From Heterohyrax brucei (lineage: Eukaryota > Chordata > Mammalia > Hyracoidea > Procaviidae), in the NCBI GenBank assembly GCA_028571685.1, contig CM053146.1, positions 64,513,431-64,577,430 of the forward strand: a DNA stretch of 64,000 nucleotides. The letters run 5' to 3'. The translations under genes were made by a program, and so were the position numbers. How positions within the stretch are numbered: position 1 is the first letter of the stretch; each line of letters starts with the position of its first letter. The notes below the pieces were generated by a model, which searched no databases, was not told where the DNA came from, and was given only the letters and a program-made list of their open reading frames with translations. Positions 1 through 11,536 of this stretch are shown here, piece after piece.

Positions 1-91
1 ACATGTGGTAGAAAACAAATTTAAAACATTTATAAAAGAGAAAATTGGCAAGCTGAAAGGGCTAAAATAAAAATGGGGAAAATATAGAAGG

Positions 92-190
92 GAATTCAAT
101 TCAGCAGGCATGTATTAAACATCTACCATATTCTAGGCACAGAATTATGTGTTAAGGATACAAAGGTTATGAGCTTAAGGAATTTGTTAA
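92..190 (-). repeat. L2 LINE fragment, antisense
   Basis: The plus strand carries the motif order 'attaaacatctaccat...ctaggcacagaatt...aaggatacaaagg', the degenerate antisense version of the L2 3' region familiar in mammals (increase of the form 'cactatgtgccaggcact'). It is short and diverged, so family assignment is by resemblance only. Confidence 0.45.
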
Positions 191-202
191 GAAGGAGTCT
201 TC

Positions 203-700
203 CTTATCTAGTACTGCTATAATAGAAATACCACAAGTGGATGGCTTCAACAAAGAGAAGTTTATTTTCTCTCAGTCTAGCAAGTTAGAAGTGCAAGTTA
301 ACAACAGCATCAGCTGCAGAGCAAGGCTCACTCTCTGTCGGCTGTGGAAGAAGGTCCTTCTCATCCATCCTCCCATCGACCAGGGGTGTCTCCATGCAGG
401 AACCCTGGGTCCAAAAGATGCACTGTGCTCCCACTTCTTTCTTGGTAGTATGAGGTTCCTGTGCTCCCCCTCACCCTCCCAGCTTCCATTTCACTTTTTG
501 ATGATAAAAATGAGATGAAGACCACACCACCCCACAGAAAGTCCCTTTACATTAGATTAGAGATGTGACGTTAGTAAGAGCATTAGTATCCTACCCTAAT
601 CCTTGTTAATATAAAATTACAAGCACAAAACAGACAACAACTACACAATACTGGGAATCATGGCCTAACCAAATCAATTCATATTTCAGGGTGACACAAT
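203..700 (-). mobile_element. MaLR (MLT1-type) LTR, antisense
   Basis: Read on the plus strand it shows the landmarks of a reversed MLT1 LTR in order: a 'tataatagaaataccacaagtggatggcttcaa' type start, 'agtttattttctctcag', a GC-richer centre, 'taccctaatcc', and an end near 'cacaattaa'. These match known MaLR LTRs as I remember them. The 93-codon open frame inside (237-518) is incidental. A similar copy lies at 1446-1835. Confidence 0.65.
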
Positions 701-1445
701 TAAATACATGACAAAGGCTGCACTATGCTTCTCAGCAAAATGTTCATTTGATGGAAAAAAACAAGCAAACACCCAAACGCCCCAGATGAAATAAGAAAAA
801 TTTCTGTTTAGGATTGAACCACAGCATTTCCCACTACTTAATTATTGAACCTTTCTGTGTCTTGAGTTCCTAACCTATAAAATGAAGAATGTACACTCTA
901 GATCTTTCACTTCTAAAATTTTAGGAGTCGAGACCTATCCTGACAGACCAGATACTGGACAAAAAGAGTAATTTTAAATATATTTCACCAACTTGAATAC
1001 AAACACTTCATAATGACATTAATGAAAATAATGAATATAAAGACAAAAATATAAAGAAAATAGATAAAAATTTTAATATGAGTGAAGACTAAAACTCCAA
1101 AAATACATCCAAATCTGGAAAAGTCTCTCTAGTATTCCTTCATACATAGCAACTACTTTAAGAGCATGTGAAATTACTATAACACTCAGCTGAATTCTAC
1201 AATCAGTAGCCTAAAGCAGTAGGACAATATTCACATTCATTAGAATTGCTTCCCCTTTAAAACCTAGACGTTTCCTACATTTCTGAAAAACAAGTATCTA
1301 CAAAATATTACCAAGAACATAAATGAGCTCCATGGAAAATATTTAGAAATTCAACCGAATCCAGTTGGCCTTACTGAGAGAGAGTACGGGCAATGTGAAT
1401 TTGATTCCTAGATTTACCATACACTAGAGCTATGGCTTTTAGTTG
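700..1445. other. AT-rich sequence, no feature seen
   Basis: I found no convincing exon, open frame or recognisable repeat here. It is AT-rich intergenic or intronic DNA between two antisense MaLR LTRs. Confidence 0.5.
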
Positions 1446-1835
1446 ACTAGTACTGCCGTAACAGAAATAGCACAAATGGGTAGCTTTAAAGAACAGGAAT
1501 TTATTGTCTGACAGTTTAGAAGGCTCAAAGTGCGAATTCAAGGTGCAGCTCTAAGGGCAAGTCTTTCTTGGCTCTGGAAAAAGGTCCTCATCTCTTCAGC
1601 TTCTGCTTCCTGGTTTCATGGCAATCCCCATGTGTCTTGGCATCCATATTGCCCCATTTCTGCTCTGCTCCCTTGGTTAATCTCTTTTAGAGGATGATTG
1701 ATTCAAAATACACCCTACACTAATCCTTCTCCATTAACATAACAAAGACCATCCATTCCCAAATGGCATTATAGTCACAAGCATACCAGCCAGGATTTAC
1801 AACAGTATTTTGGAGAAACATAACTCAATTCATAA
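1446..1835 (-). mobile_element. MaLR (MLT1-type) LTR, antisense
   Basis: Same landmark order as the copy at 203-700: 'actgccgtaacagaaatagc', 'ggaatttattgtctgacag', 'aaggctcaaagtg', 'ctacactaatcc' and an end at 'aactcaattcataac'. The two copies differ considerably, so they are separate old insertions rather than a recent duplication. Confidence 0.7.
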
Positions 1836-2039
1836 CACTGTTTTAAGTTACTTAACCACATCTCAGTTTCTTTGACTGTAAAACACAACAAATACAGTAT
1901 CTACCTCAAAGTATTCTTGTGAGAATTAAATAAATATAGAAAGTCCTAACAATGTAATATCAATATGCATAAAAACATTAATTGGTAATTAATAGATGAA
2001 ATTAGATGTTAATAGATAATTCACATAAGAATTACATGT

Positions 2040-2830
2040 GGCTAATACATGAAAATAGAATCAACCTTACTCATAATCCAAGAAATGAAAATTTAAAAAA
2101 TCTTAATATATCATTATATACCAATCAGAATATTAAAATTGAAGCAAAACAAAAATAAAGTACCTAAAATTGAGTTAATTGTGGAGGTAAACGTACTCTT
2201 GTACAGCATTATTAAAAAAACAAAACCAAAAAAAAAACATTGCCCTGTCAAGTCAATTCCAACTCATAGTGATCCTATAGGACAGAGGAGAACTGCTCCA
2301 CAGAGTCTCCAAGGAGCACCTGGCAGGTGCCCACTGCCAATCTTTTTTTTTTTTTTTAGGTTATCTGATGTAGCACTTAACCACTATACCAGGGTTTCCA
2401 TTTAGCACTATAAAAACCAAAATCCAAACCCACTGCCAATATAGCATTATAAAAAAAAAAAAAAAAAACCACTGCTGTCGATAGAGAGCATAAATAGCCA
2501 GCACCATCTGGAAGGCAGTTTAGTAACAATGACAACATTTTGATCTTTAGGAATTTATCCTATAATCCACAAGGATTTAAGGACATGTCTACAAAAATAT
2601 TTGTCACAGAATGTTTCATAATCTGGGCAAACTTACAAATGACCTGAATTTCTATTAAAAGGCATTCATTGAACTACAGATATCCATAAAAATGACTCTG
2701 CATTTTGATAATACATTAATGAGTAAAAAGGCCAATTATAAACCTTAAATATATTTTTCTAAATATGTGTATATATCTACAGAGATGAACAGCCATGACA
2801 ATGTTAAACTATGAGCATAGTTACCTCCAA
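2040..2830 (+). mobile_element. Old L1 (L1M-type) 3' ORF2 fragment, interrupted by AfroSINE
   Basis: Fragments of the L1 ORF2 C-terminal coding region are readable on the plus strand, including 'ccttactcataatccaagaaatg', 'aggaatttatcctataatcc' and 'aaggacatgtctacaaaaatat'. The frame is heavily broken. An AfroSINE (2222-2402) and a second SINE-like scrap (about 2410-2480) split it. Confidence 0.6.
2222..2402 (-). mobile_element. AfroSINE, antisense, with internal T tract
   Basis: The antisense AfroSINE is recognised from 'tcaagtcaattccaactcat', 'agtgatcctataggacagag', 'tctccaaggagcacctggca' and 'cacttaaccactataccagg'. A run of 15 or so T residues occupies the place where the tRNA-like B-box segment should be, so the internal promoter of this copy is damaged. 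The 88-codon frame crossing it (2139-2405) is not a gene. Confidence 0.85.
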
Positions 2831-4095
2831 AGAGCAGGATTTTCATAAGAAACTTTCTCTGAATCTTTTTCTTCATTTTCTTCATTTTTCTCCATGTAAC
2901 TATGCATCATCTTTATAATCAGAATAAAAAGCTATTTTCATTTCTTTTGATAAACTTTTTTAAAAATTAAGAACGAAGAGAGGAACACTAAATTCTGACT
3001 TAGGAATATTAGTTCCTTAGTCAGTAACTGTTTTCATTCCACAAAATTACTGATTGAAGTAAATTATGCAAGGGAAGGAAAACGTACTTTGAATCTACCC
3101 TAAGACTAGAGAATACTAATAATGCAGGGAAAGCCAAAAGTGAGACCCAGTTATGATGACAGGATTCAATACTATCTCTATTTTAACACATATCTAGAAT
3201 TAATCTTCAAATTTCTATACTCTACAATAAATAAAGCTAGGTAAAATGCTTCAGTGTGAAAAAGAAAGGCAAAAGAAATAGATAAAAAGTACTAGGCACA
3301 TTTAAACTTAGCATTTTTTTCAAGTGACTATTAACACTAATTTGAAGAATTATAAAACATAATAAAGAATTGGTTCATTTATGTCAGAAGAATCAAGTTA
3401 TTTAAGAAAAACTATTATCAAATTGATTGAAACCTAACCTGTTTTCACTTGTCACTAATTACCTAGAGTTCACCTGATGACAAAAAACCCTAAAACATAC
3501 AGATATTAAGAAACATAGTAGCAACATACAAAAACTATTTTTGCCTTACAAAAGAATCCATGTTTGACATTCCTACCTGAATTCAGAAAACATAACTAAA
3601 TAAAGATTAAATTCAAACCATCAGGAACAACATGGTACAAGAGTCAAGCAACTGGAGTTACGGTTCCAATTTTCCACTAACTCAGTCTCAATTTCCTTAT
3701 AAGTAAATAAAAAGATTGACTAGATCTCCAAACATGTTTAGCAGAGTATTAGTGATATGATATGCAATTTGAAAAAAATTACATGCTCAAGGAAAAAATG
3801 TTTCCATGATGAAGTTCAAGAAATTCTGCTTATCATTTACCCTTTTTAGAATTTCTTAATGTATTCTACTAAAGAAATACTGCAGAAATATATATATATT
3901 TAATTTTATATAACTTTCTGCTTCCCAAAGTTAGAATAAAAAGTGATGAAAAACTGATTATGCATCACACTACAATCTTTACCGAGAAGATATTTTATAT
4001 ATAGTCATGGTAATTTCTGTGACACAAAGTATAAAAATTTTTTTAAAAGAAAAAGTCAAAGTACAGAATATGTTATCTTAACTAGGTTAAAAAAA
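2831..4095. other. AT-rich sequence, no feature seen
   Basis: Very AT-rich DNA with short TA-rich runs (for example near 3890). I see no gene and no repeat that I can name with confidence. Confidence 0.45.
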
Positions 4096-4295
4096 AAACT
4101 TTAGTTCTGTGTATATACATATATAGAAAGCCATGCATATAAAAATATGAGAAAGGACATACTGCAAACTTATAAAAGTGATTCTGGGAACATCAGTTGG
4201 CAGGAACAAGGGTATACATTGCTACTTTCTAAATTGATACGTTTGAATGTTTTTCGGTAAAAAATATGTTTCTATAATAAAAGTCAACAAGTAAA
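4096..4295 (+). repeat. Old L1 3' UTR-like fragment
   Basis: The order 'tatatagaaagccatgcat', 'ttctgggaacatcagttggc', then 'gaatgtttttcggtaaaaaatatgtttctataataaaag' resembles the non-coding end of old mammalian L1M elements. Assignment is by resemblance and is weak. Confidence 0.4.
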
Positions 4296-4629
4296 AACAT
4301 AAATGCCACTTGGAAAATTCACTATTTTTTCACAAAAGAAATATACCAGCCGTTTTATATATGTGAAATGTCATGTGCTTTCTTACAACAGCCTACTGAA
4401 TTATATTTCCTAAAATATTGAATCCTTAGCTTTAAAACTACAAATTAGAAAAAACGGTAATGCCCATAACAAGGAAGAGTTAAATGATTAAAATTCAACC
4501 TTACCCTTTACCTATTTTGTTTATGAATTGCATTTTTCTTTTTCTGAAAGTGAACTCAACAAAATAAGGTTAGTAATTACAGAGACTACATAGCAACAGA
4601 AACAAATACTTGTGTAACTGTATTATGAT

Positions 4630-4810
4630 TATACCCACTAGCATTCAGTTGATGCTGACTCATAGCACCCCCATAAGGTTTCCGAGGCTGTAATATTTTA
4701 GAGCCAACTTTCACATCTTTCTCTCTCTACAAAGAGGCTGGTGGGTTCCAACTACCAACCTTTCTGTAAGCAGCAGAGCTCTTAACCACTGTGCCACCAG
4801 GGCTCCTTGG
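4630..4810 (-). mobile_element. AfroSINE, long-type, antisense
   Basis: Antisense AfroSINE landmarks: 'tgatgctgactcatagcacc', 'ggtttccgaggctgtaat', 'ggctggtgggttccaactac', 'cttaaccactgtgccaccag'. It has the extra central segment (around the 'ctttctc' motif) also seen at 12188 and 18136, suggesting a distinct longer subfamily. Confidence 0.8.
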
Positions 4811-4811
4811 T

Positions 4812-5195
4812 TTATCCAATGACTAAATCATATAAGGTTTTGAACAAAGGAGAGATGTAATCTGACATCAATTTCAATCACTTCACTCTGACTACTAAAT
4901 TGAGAATAGATCCCTGAGAGCAAGAGCAGGCAACTATTTAATGGAGGCTACTGGAAATAATCCAAGTAAGACATGATAGTAACCTAGACCAGAGTGATGA
5001 TGGTGATGAAAAAAGAGGAGAATTTAAATGTTTTTGAAAGAGAGACAATACAATTGGTTGATGGACCGAATAAGGGCATTTGAGAAAACGAGGAGGCAAG
5101 GATGAATCTTTCTTGATATGAGCAATGAGTTTCTGTTAAATATGATGGGAATAACTGTGAAAGGCAATAGATTTGCTTAAGTAAAAAATCTCACA
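4812..5195 (-). mobile_element. L2 LINE, antisense, left part
   Basis: Antisense L2 coding and 3' sequence is recognisable from 'gagagatgtaatctgacatc', 'cacttcactctgactac', 'ctggaaataatccaag', 'gaacgaggaggcaaggatga'-like order. It is old and full of changes. It seems to continue at 5700 after an inserted MaLR LTR. Confidence 0.6.
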
Positions 5196-5700
5196 TTTGT
5201 CATGGATTGGAATTACGGCCCCAAAGAATGTTTGTAGCAATTTGGCTAGACAATAATGATTCCCAGTACTGTGTAGCTGTCCTCTGTTTTGTGATTATAA
5301 TCTCATATTAAAGAGGATTAGGGTGGGATTATAAAACCCTTACTAAGGTCTCATCCCTAATCCAATGCAAAGGGACTTTCCTTGGGGTGTGGCCTGTACT
5401 ACTTTTTATCTTGCCAAATCTTACAAGAAATAAAAGGAAACAGACACAAGCAAAGAGTTGGGGACCTCACAGCCCTAATACAGCAAAACCAGGAGCAGAG
5501 AACACACTTTCAATCCCGGGCCCCTGGGCCTGAGAAGCTCCACAGCCAGGAAAAGACTGATGACAAGGATCTTCCTCTAAAGCCAGAGAGAGGGAACATC
5601 TGCCTAGATTTTTCAGTCTAAATTGACGGTGAGGAAATAATTTTCCTTGTTAAAAGCCATCTAGTTGTGGTATTTCTGCTACAGGAGCACTGAATGACTT
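5196..5700 (+). mobile_element. MaLR (MLT1-type) LTR, sense
   Basis: It starts 'tcatggattggaattacggc' and runs through 'aagaggattagggtggg', 'aggtctcatccctaatcc', a degraded 'gagaagctccacagccagg' region and the typical end 'gaaataattttccttgttaaaagccatc...tggtatttctgctacag'. This order is that of a sense MaLR LTR. It interrupts an antisense L2. The 79-codon frame inside (5382-5621) has no protein resemblance I know. Confidence 0.65.
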
Positions 5701-6600
5701 GACAACATTGAACACATTAAATTGGAGATGCCTACTGCCACACTGGTAGAGACCTCACATAGGCAGAGAGCTGCATGAGTGTGCATTCAGGAAACAAGCC
5801 TGGACTTATGGATTTCTTCCTTTAAGAAACACAATTCAATAAATTTGGGAATTATCAGTATTTAGATGCCATCTAAATCTAGGAGACTCAAATGGTTTTA
5901 CCAAGAAGTAAAATCTCTGTCCAAAGACAGAGGCCTGGTGCATGGATGGGAAGATAATGAGAAACCAGTTAAGAAAACAAGAAACTAAAAGTAAAACCAC
6001 AATATGAAGTTCTTGAAACCAAAGGAAAAAGAATATTTCATGGACAACAAAGTTATCAACAATGTCAGATGTTGTCAGTTTGGTCAGAAGAGAAGAGAGC
6101 TGGGAACTCACTGGATTAGATCACTGGATCTCACAGAGGTCACCAGGAATATTGAGCAAAAACCTTTCAGTGGAGTTGATATGAAGCAAAAACATGACTG
6201 AAATCATGTGACGAAAGAATAACAAGATAGAAATAATATAGTTAGCAAATAGAATTCTACTGAAAGAAAAGTTGGGGCAGCAGCAAGGGGAAAAAAGGCC
6301 AAGAGAGGTTTTCCCCCTTCTCTTTAGTATGTTAATAGCAATAATTTAGAAAATTATGAAGCAGAAGAGGTATGAGAATATGGCAGGCACTGTAGGAAAA
6401 CAGAGAGGATTATTCTGCTAATAATATTACAGGTTGGGATACAGGAGAATGGGTAGGTAACTCTACCAGTGAAGACTTCCCAAACCTACCTCAGGGAAGA
6501 CTTTCTTGAGATATTTCTAAAAAATGATGCGGCTAAAGGATGGCTATGTTAAATTCTAGGCATGTGGAACACAGGAGTGCAAAGGTAAAATCTTAATGCC
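5701..6600 (-). mobile_element. L2 LINE, antisense, right part
   Basis: Continues the L2 begun at 4812. The best landmark is about 6058-6175, where the plus strand reads as the reverse of the L2 reverse-transcriptase region ('aatgtcagatgttgtcag...gtcaccaggaatattgag...tcagtggagttgatatgaagc'). A further stretch near 6460-6590 ('gaagactttcttgag...gcatgtggaacacaggagtgcaaag') resembles another part of antisense L2. The short frames on both strands (5836-6201) are shadows. Confidence 0.6.
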
Positions 6601-7220
6601 AATTACCTATTTCTTTTTCAAGACAGTCAGGTATACAAATCAAACCGAATCATGAAGCCGGATAATACTAATGGATTTGCTAATTTATTTGGAATAGCAT
6701 GGATTCCAGATATATGGAACATCCTTTAGCTGACTTATTTTAACAGCATGCCATACTGAGTGAGGCTATTTCTTCTGAAACTTGCTAGATGCTCACAGAA
6801 AACACCCAAGTTTCCAGTGGGCTATATTTGTGAACCTATGAAGGGTCAGTGGTGTTTGTTCTCAAATCACTAATATTACTAAGACCTGATACTGTAATTA
6901 CATAAGTCAATTAATAATTACATAAACTGATGAAATTAGAAAAAAAAAGTATCTCTCTGAAAATTAAACGTTTCAAAAAATTTGATGACAGTGGTTCTTG
7001 TTTTAAAAGTTACTGTAAAATAAGATACAGGTAAGACAACTATAAAATGTTGGGGTAAAATACCATAAAAACTTACAAAACTAAGCATGCAGAAAAATTT
7101 GTTAAGTATCTAAATTTCGGCCCCACTTGAAAGAATCTAGTCTAAAACTTTTACATGTGGACACAGTTTATGCAAGAAAGACACAATGAATTAAAATTAT
7201 GCAATCCATCCACAAAGAAA
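6601..7220. other. AT-rich sequence, no feature seen
   Basis: No repeat or exon could be recognised between the L2 and the next AfroSINE. Confidence 0.45.
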
Positions 7221-7225
7221 AAGTA

Positions 7226-7396
7226 CTGACCCTGTTGGCACAGTGGTTAAGTGCTACAGCTGCTAACCAAAAAGATCAGCAGTTCAAATCCACAAGTGCT
7301 CCTTGGAAACTGTATGGGGCAGCTCTACTCTGTCCTATAGGGTCACTGTAACTTTGGAAATGACTTGACAGCAATAGGTTTGGATTTTTTTTTTGG
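7226..7396 (+). mobile_element. AfroSINE, sense
   Basis: tRNA-like head ('ttggcacagtggttaagtgc', 'gatcagcagttcaaatcc') followed by the 'gctccttggaaactgtatgg' body and the RTE-like tail 'atgacttgacagcaataggt', ending in a T-rich run. Confidence 0.9.
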
Positions 7397-7851
7397 CCAT
7401 ACACACACACATACACATAAATAGACAAACATAAATAAAGAAAATGGCTACAAAACTTTCATTATTAAATGCTTTAATTTATATGCATACATATATCATC
7501 TTCTAATGAGTTCCCATTTTGAACTTATTGCTTAAAAGACTGTCAGCCTCAACTGTACAGGATAAGAAGTTTTTTGTTATCAATTCTGCAAATAATTATT
7601 AGAAACTATTTTTTTTAAACCCAGACTTGAAATAATCTAAGTCAAATGATTAACATATCCCCTTTCCTCCTTAAAACTGTCTTCTTTGATACTTAGAATT
7701 GTGTAACAAAATTAAGTAGCATCTTTTTTTGTATTCATTTTATAGCTCTATTGTAGTGGAATTCTCATTAAATGACTAAGGCTTTTTGTCCCTAGGCTAA
7801 ATGGCATCAGCCAGGCTGCTTTCCAGTGTTTGAACTTCTTCTCCTATTAGA

Positions 7852-8022
7852 GAAAACGCTGATAGCATAGTGCTTAAGAGGTTATAGCTCTGAATCAAAA
7901 GACTGGCAGTTGAAACCCCCCACACTCTCCTTGGAAACTCTATGGGGCAGTTCTACTCTGTCCTACAGGGTCACTATGAGTTGGATTTACTCAACAGCAA
8001 TAAGTTTGGGTTTTTTTTTTAA
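7852..8022 (+). mobile_element. AfroSINE, sense
   Basis: Degraded tRNA-like head ('tgatagcatagtgcttaag') and a well preserved body ('ctccttggaaactctatggg', 'tctgtcctacagggtcacta') ending in a T-rich run. Confidence 0.88.
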
Positions 8023-8369
8023 TTTTCTCCTATTAAAAGGTTTGCCAAATGTAACCTACTTGTGCCTAAATGCTTAGTTAAAAATAATGTTCATAACATC
8101 ATTGGCTTAAGTGACTTTTTCCTTTATGCCATATTTTTGGCAAGTTACCATTATTACATCACTAACTTAAAAACTTTTTATCCAAATATAATTAAGATAG
8201 ATTTTGTATTAGTAAGTCATTTTATATGTGGTAAAGATAGAGATCATTTTTAAATATTGATTTCACAATTTCAGCTTTAAGATAAAAATTTCACAATAAA
8301 TACAAAAATCTTTGGTCATTTAACAGTTAGTTTATTGCCGAATCTGTACACTGTGGTAAGACTAAGAAA

Positions 8370-8870
8370 CAATTCTTTGAACATGGCAAAAGGGCTATGT
8401 GATTTAAAGTTAGAGAAGGTATGTGGCAGGAATGTGTCCTTTCACCATACTTACTCAACCTGCACACTGCGCAAATTATCCCAGATGCTGGGCTATATGA
8501 AGAAGGATGTAGCATCAGGGTTAGAAGAAGACTAACAATCTATGACATATAGATGACTCAACTTTGCTGAAAGTGAAGACTTGAAGCACTTCCTCATGAA
8601 GATCAAAGACTACAGCATTCATTATAGATTACACCTCAACAAAAAATAAAATACAAATCATCACAATTGGACCCACAAGCAACATCACAATACATGGAGA
8701 AAAGATAGAAATTGTCAAACATTTCATTTCACTTGGATCCACAATCAACTGCCTCAGAAGCAGCCATCAGGAAATCAAATGACACACTGCACTACGCAAA
8801 TCTGCTATAAAAGATCCCTTAAAAGTATTAAAAAGCAATGACGTCCAGTCCTAATTTACGGCATAAATTA
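8370..8870 (+). mobile_element. RTE (BovB-like) LINE fragment, reverse-transcriptase 3' part
   Basis: The plus strand matches the RTE/BovB reverse-transcriptase region known from afrotherian genomes: 'tgtcctttcaccatacttac', 'ctatatgaagaaggatgtagc', a damaged YxDD-motif region near 8545, 'gaagacttgaagcacttcc', 'atcaaagactacagcattca' and 'acttggatccacaatcaact'. The reading frame is broken by stops and small indels. It overlaps in element coordinates with the RTE piece at 11537, so the two are separate copies rather than one split element. Confidence 0.85.
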
Positions 8871-8919
8871 TCAAACATAACTAAAAATGCACAAACATTG
8901 GAAGATAGATAACTAGGAA

Positions 8920-10360
8920 CACCTAAAAATTCAATGCTTATATTTATCAAAAGGTTTCAGTAAAGGAATGTGCTGGTACAGATAATCTGACAAGGCTCTA
9001 ATTTCTGAAATATATACAAAACTTCAACAACTCAACAACAAATAGATAGTCTAATTTAAAAAAATGAGCAAATGACATGAACAGATGCTTTGCAAAAGAA
9101 CACACTCCAGTGGCTAACAAACATACAAAGAGATGCCATTACCTAAACACCCAAACCTGTTGCCATCTGGTCGATTCCAACTCACAGAGACTGTCCTTGT
9201 AGGACACGTAGAACCACTCCTCAAATCTCCAAGAAGTGCCTGGTAGACTCCAACTGCTGACCTTTTGGTTAGCAGCCATATTGCACTTAACTGTAACACT
9301 TAACCACTCAGACACCAGGCTTTCCATATTAAATTAACATAGATTAAAACTACAGTAAGATACCATTTTATGCCAGGAAAAATGGCACTGATCAAACACC
9401 AGAAAACAACAAATTCTGGTGAGACTGTGGGTGATTAGAACTCTTAGATACTGAGGGTAGGATTATAAAATGCTACAACCATCTTGTAACAAAAAGCTAG
9501 AAAGAGAAATATCATATGATCCATCAATCCCACTCCTAGCAGTGACGCAAATGGACATATGGGTACCCTTGTTCACTGCAACATTATTTACAGTGTCAAA
9601 AAGATGAAAACAACCTAAGTGTCCATCAATGGATGAAAAGATAAACAAAATGTGGTACATACACACAATGGAGTACTGAGCAACAATAAAAAATAATGAT
9701 AAGTCTGAGGAACATCTTATAATGTGGATGAATCTGGAAGACATTACACTGAATGAAATGTCAAGTATGAAACAATATTGTATGATACCACTTTTCTAAA
9801 AAGTCAAGAATAGGTTTGGACATAGAAAGCAACATACTTTGACAGTTACCAAGGATGGGAGCAGAAGGGAAGAAGAATTACTTACTAGATAGTAGACCCG
9901 TGTTAACTCCAGTGAAGGGAAAGGCAATACACACAACGGGGCAAGCCAGCACAACTTGACCAAAGTAACTGAAGACACTGAGAGGTACACAAGAATAAAA
10001 GACAACTACAGTAAATGCTGCAACATACAAGTTTTCCACAACAATAATAACAACCAAATATTTATGAGTGGTTACATAGGTAGATAGGTACGCTATGTAA
10101 GTGTGGGAAGGTGTATGGGAGTACACTCACGTGCAATAAATGGTTTGGCCTGCAGACATTTTTACATACTTATTTGTATGTTCTGCATATGTATTCACAT
10201 ATATATAATAGAGCACACAGGGAGCACAGTTATACAAACTTTGTAGACATATCCCAAACATCTCATAAGCCTAAGATACTGTGCTTGAAGGCTGAAGACT
10301 ATACTCTCAGGAAACATCTAGGTCAACTGGGATATCATAGTTTATAAAAATAATGTTTGG
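8920..10360 (+). mobile_element. L1 3' end (ORF2 C-terminus plus 3' UTR), interrupted by AfroSINE
   Basis: Landmarks of L1 ORF2 in order: 'caaaacttcaacaactcaac', 'gcaaatgacatgaacagatg', 'agataccattttatgcc', 'cccactcctagcagtgac', 'aagtgtccatcaatggatga', 'aatggagtactgagcaac', 'gaatctggaagacattac'. After about 9800 a 3' UTR-like tail follows. The frame is broken by stops and by an AfroSINE at 9149-9326. Confidence 0.8.
9149..9326 (-). mobile_element. AfroSINE, antisense, nested in L1
   Basis: 'tggtcgattccaactcacag', 'aatctccaagaagtgcctgg', 'ctgaccttttggttagcag' and 'cttaaccactcagacaccag' give the whole antisense element. It splits the L1 ORF2 remnant, so it is younger than that L1. Confidence 0.9.
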
Positions 10361-10790
10361 TAAGTGCCATTTCAGATTTTAAAAGCTTGTACATGTACTG
10401 AAAAATTTAAATTATTCATTGTAGAAAAAACTTAAGAGTTTGCATAATACGAATTCTAAAGCTAAATAATATACTGTATAAGACCCTGAATTTATATTTT
10501 CCATTACAATTTTGATCCTCCAAGGTCTTGCTTGTGTGAAGCTCACTATGAAAATATCCCTCTCCTTCCCCCACTACATCCTCCATAATGCTAGCAAAGA
10601 TATCTTTATAAAACTTAATCTAACTAAATCTACTCATACTTCCTTTTTATTAACTTAATTTTTAAAAAAGAAACTTCTAATGATATACTATCACTGGTAA
10701 GTTTCTCCACTATCCCTCTAAGCCAAATCTTTCCACATTATTCGGTAGTGCATCCAGCAATACCTGGGTACTTTACGTCTGCCAACAACA
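10360..10790. other. AT-rich sequence, no feature seen
   Basis: No gene and no confidently nameable repeat between the L1 3' end and an L2-like stretch. Confidence 0.4.
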
Positions 10791-10794
10791 TAAC

Positions 10795-11230
10795 CTTTTT
10801 GTACCTCTGACTATTGCAATGCTGCATCCTTTCACTAGAATGCCCTTCCTCATGCTGCCCACCTGGACAAACTTCAATTCATTCTTAAAAAATGTATTAA
10901 CATATCAATTTAATTAACCAGTGTTTATTGGCTGCAACAGCAAGTTTAAGGTGCAGTGCTATATGATGGAGCCATATTAACTCTTAAATGAAAAGATGCA
11001 ATCCCTGCCCTTAGAATTTAAGAACTTACTTTCTCCCCAAAAATCCTACCTGTCAAAGCCAAACTTGTTTTTTTCATTAAGTCTTATTCTTGTAAGTACT
11101 TCTAATTCTTCTGATGTACTTTTCATACTCTATCAAAATTATTTACATGACTATTTCCCCTTACTAGCCTCTGAACAGAGGGAGAGTAAATGTGGTATTT
11201 ATATCTGTATAGTCCAAGCACCTAGCTAAA
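10795..11230 (-). repeat. L2 LINE 3' region, antisense
   Basis: The segments 'gcaatgctgcatcctttcactagaatgcccttcctc' and 'tactagcctctgaacagagggagagtaaatgtgg...gtccaagcacctagct' are degraded forms of the usual antisense L2 3' motifs. An internal stretch ('aatccctgcccttagaattt') is also L2-like. Confidence 0.55.
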
Positions 11231-11243
11231 TTAATTACCAATG

Positions 11244-11404
11244 AAACCAAACCTGCTGTTGTCAAGTTTATTTTGACTCACAGTATCCCTATAGGACAGA
11301 AAAGAACTGCCACACAAGGTTTCCAAGGAATACTTAGTGTATTTTAACTGCCGACCTTTTGGTTAGCAGTCATATAGATCTTAAACACTACGTCACCTGG
11401 TTTA
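11244..11404 (-). mobile_element. AfroSINE, antisense
   Basis: 'gtcaagtttattttgactca', 'ccctataggacagaaaagaa', 'gccgaccttttggttagcag' and 'cttaaacactacgtcacctg' are the successive blocks of an antisense AfroSINE. Confidence 0.9.
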
Positions 11405-11536
11405 CAAATTACCAACAGTAGTAGTCAGTTGTTGCAATTTTATTCAATATGACATGACTAAAAATAAATGTTTATCAAGGACAGATAAACGTCTTTTTTG
11501 TTTCATTTTATACATCTTATTATGAATAATATATTG

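Noticed and set aside
7226..7300. tRNA gene
   Set aside because: The A-box and B-box-like motifs belong to the tRNA-derived head of AfroSINE. No cloverleaf with proper stems could be drawn, and the same head recurs in every SINE copy.
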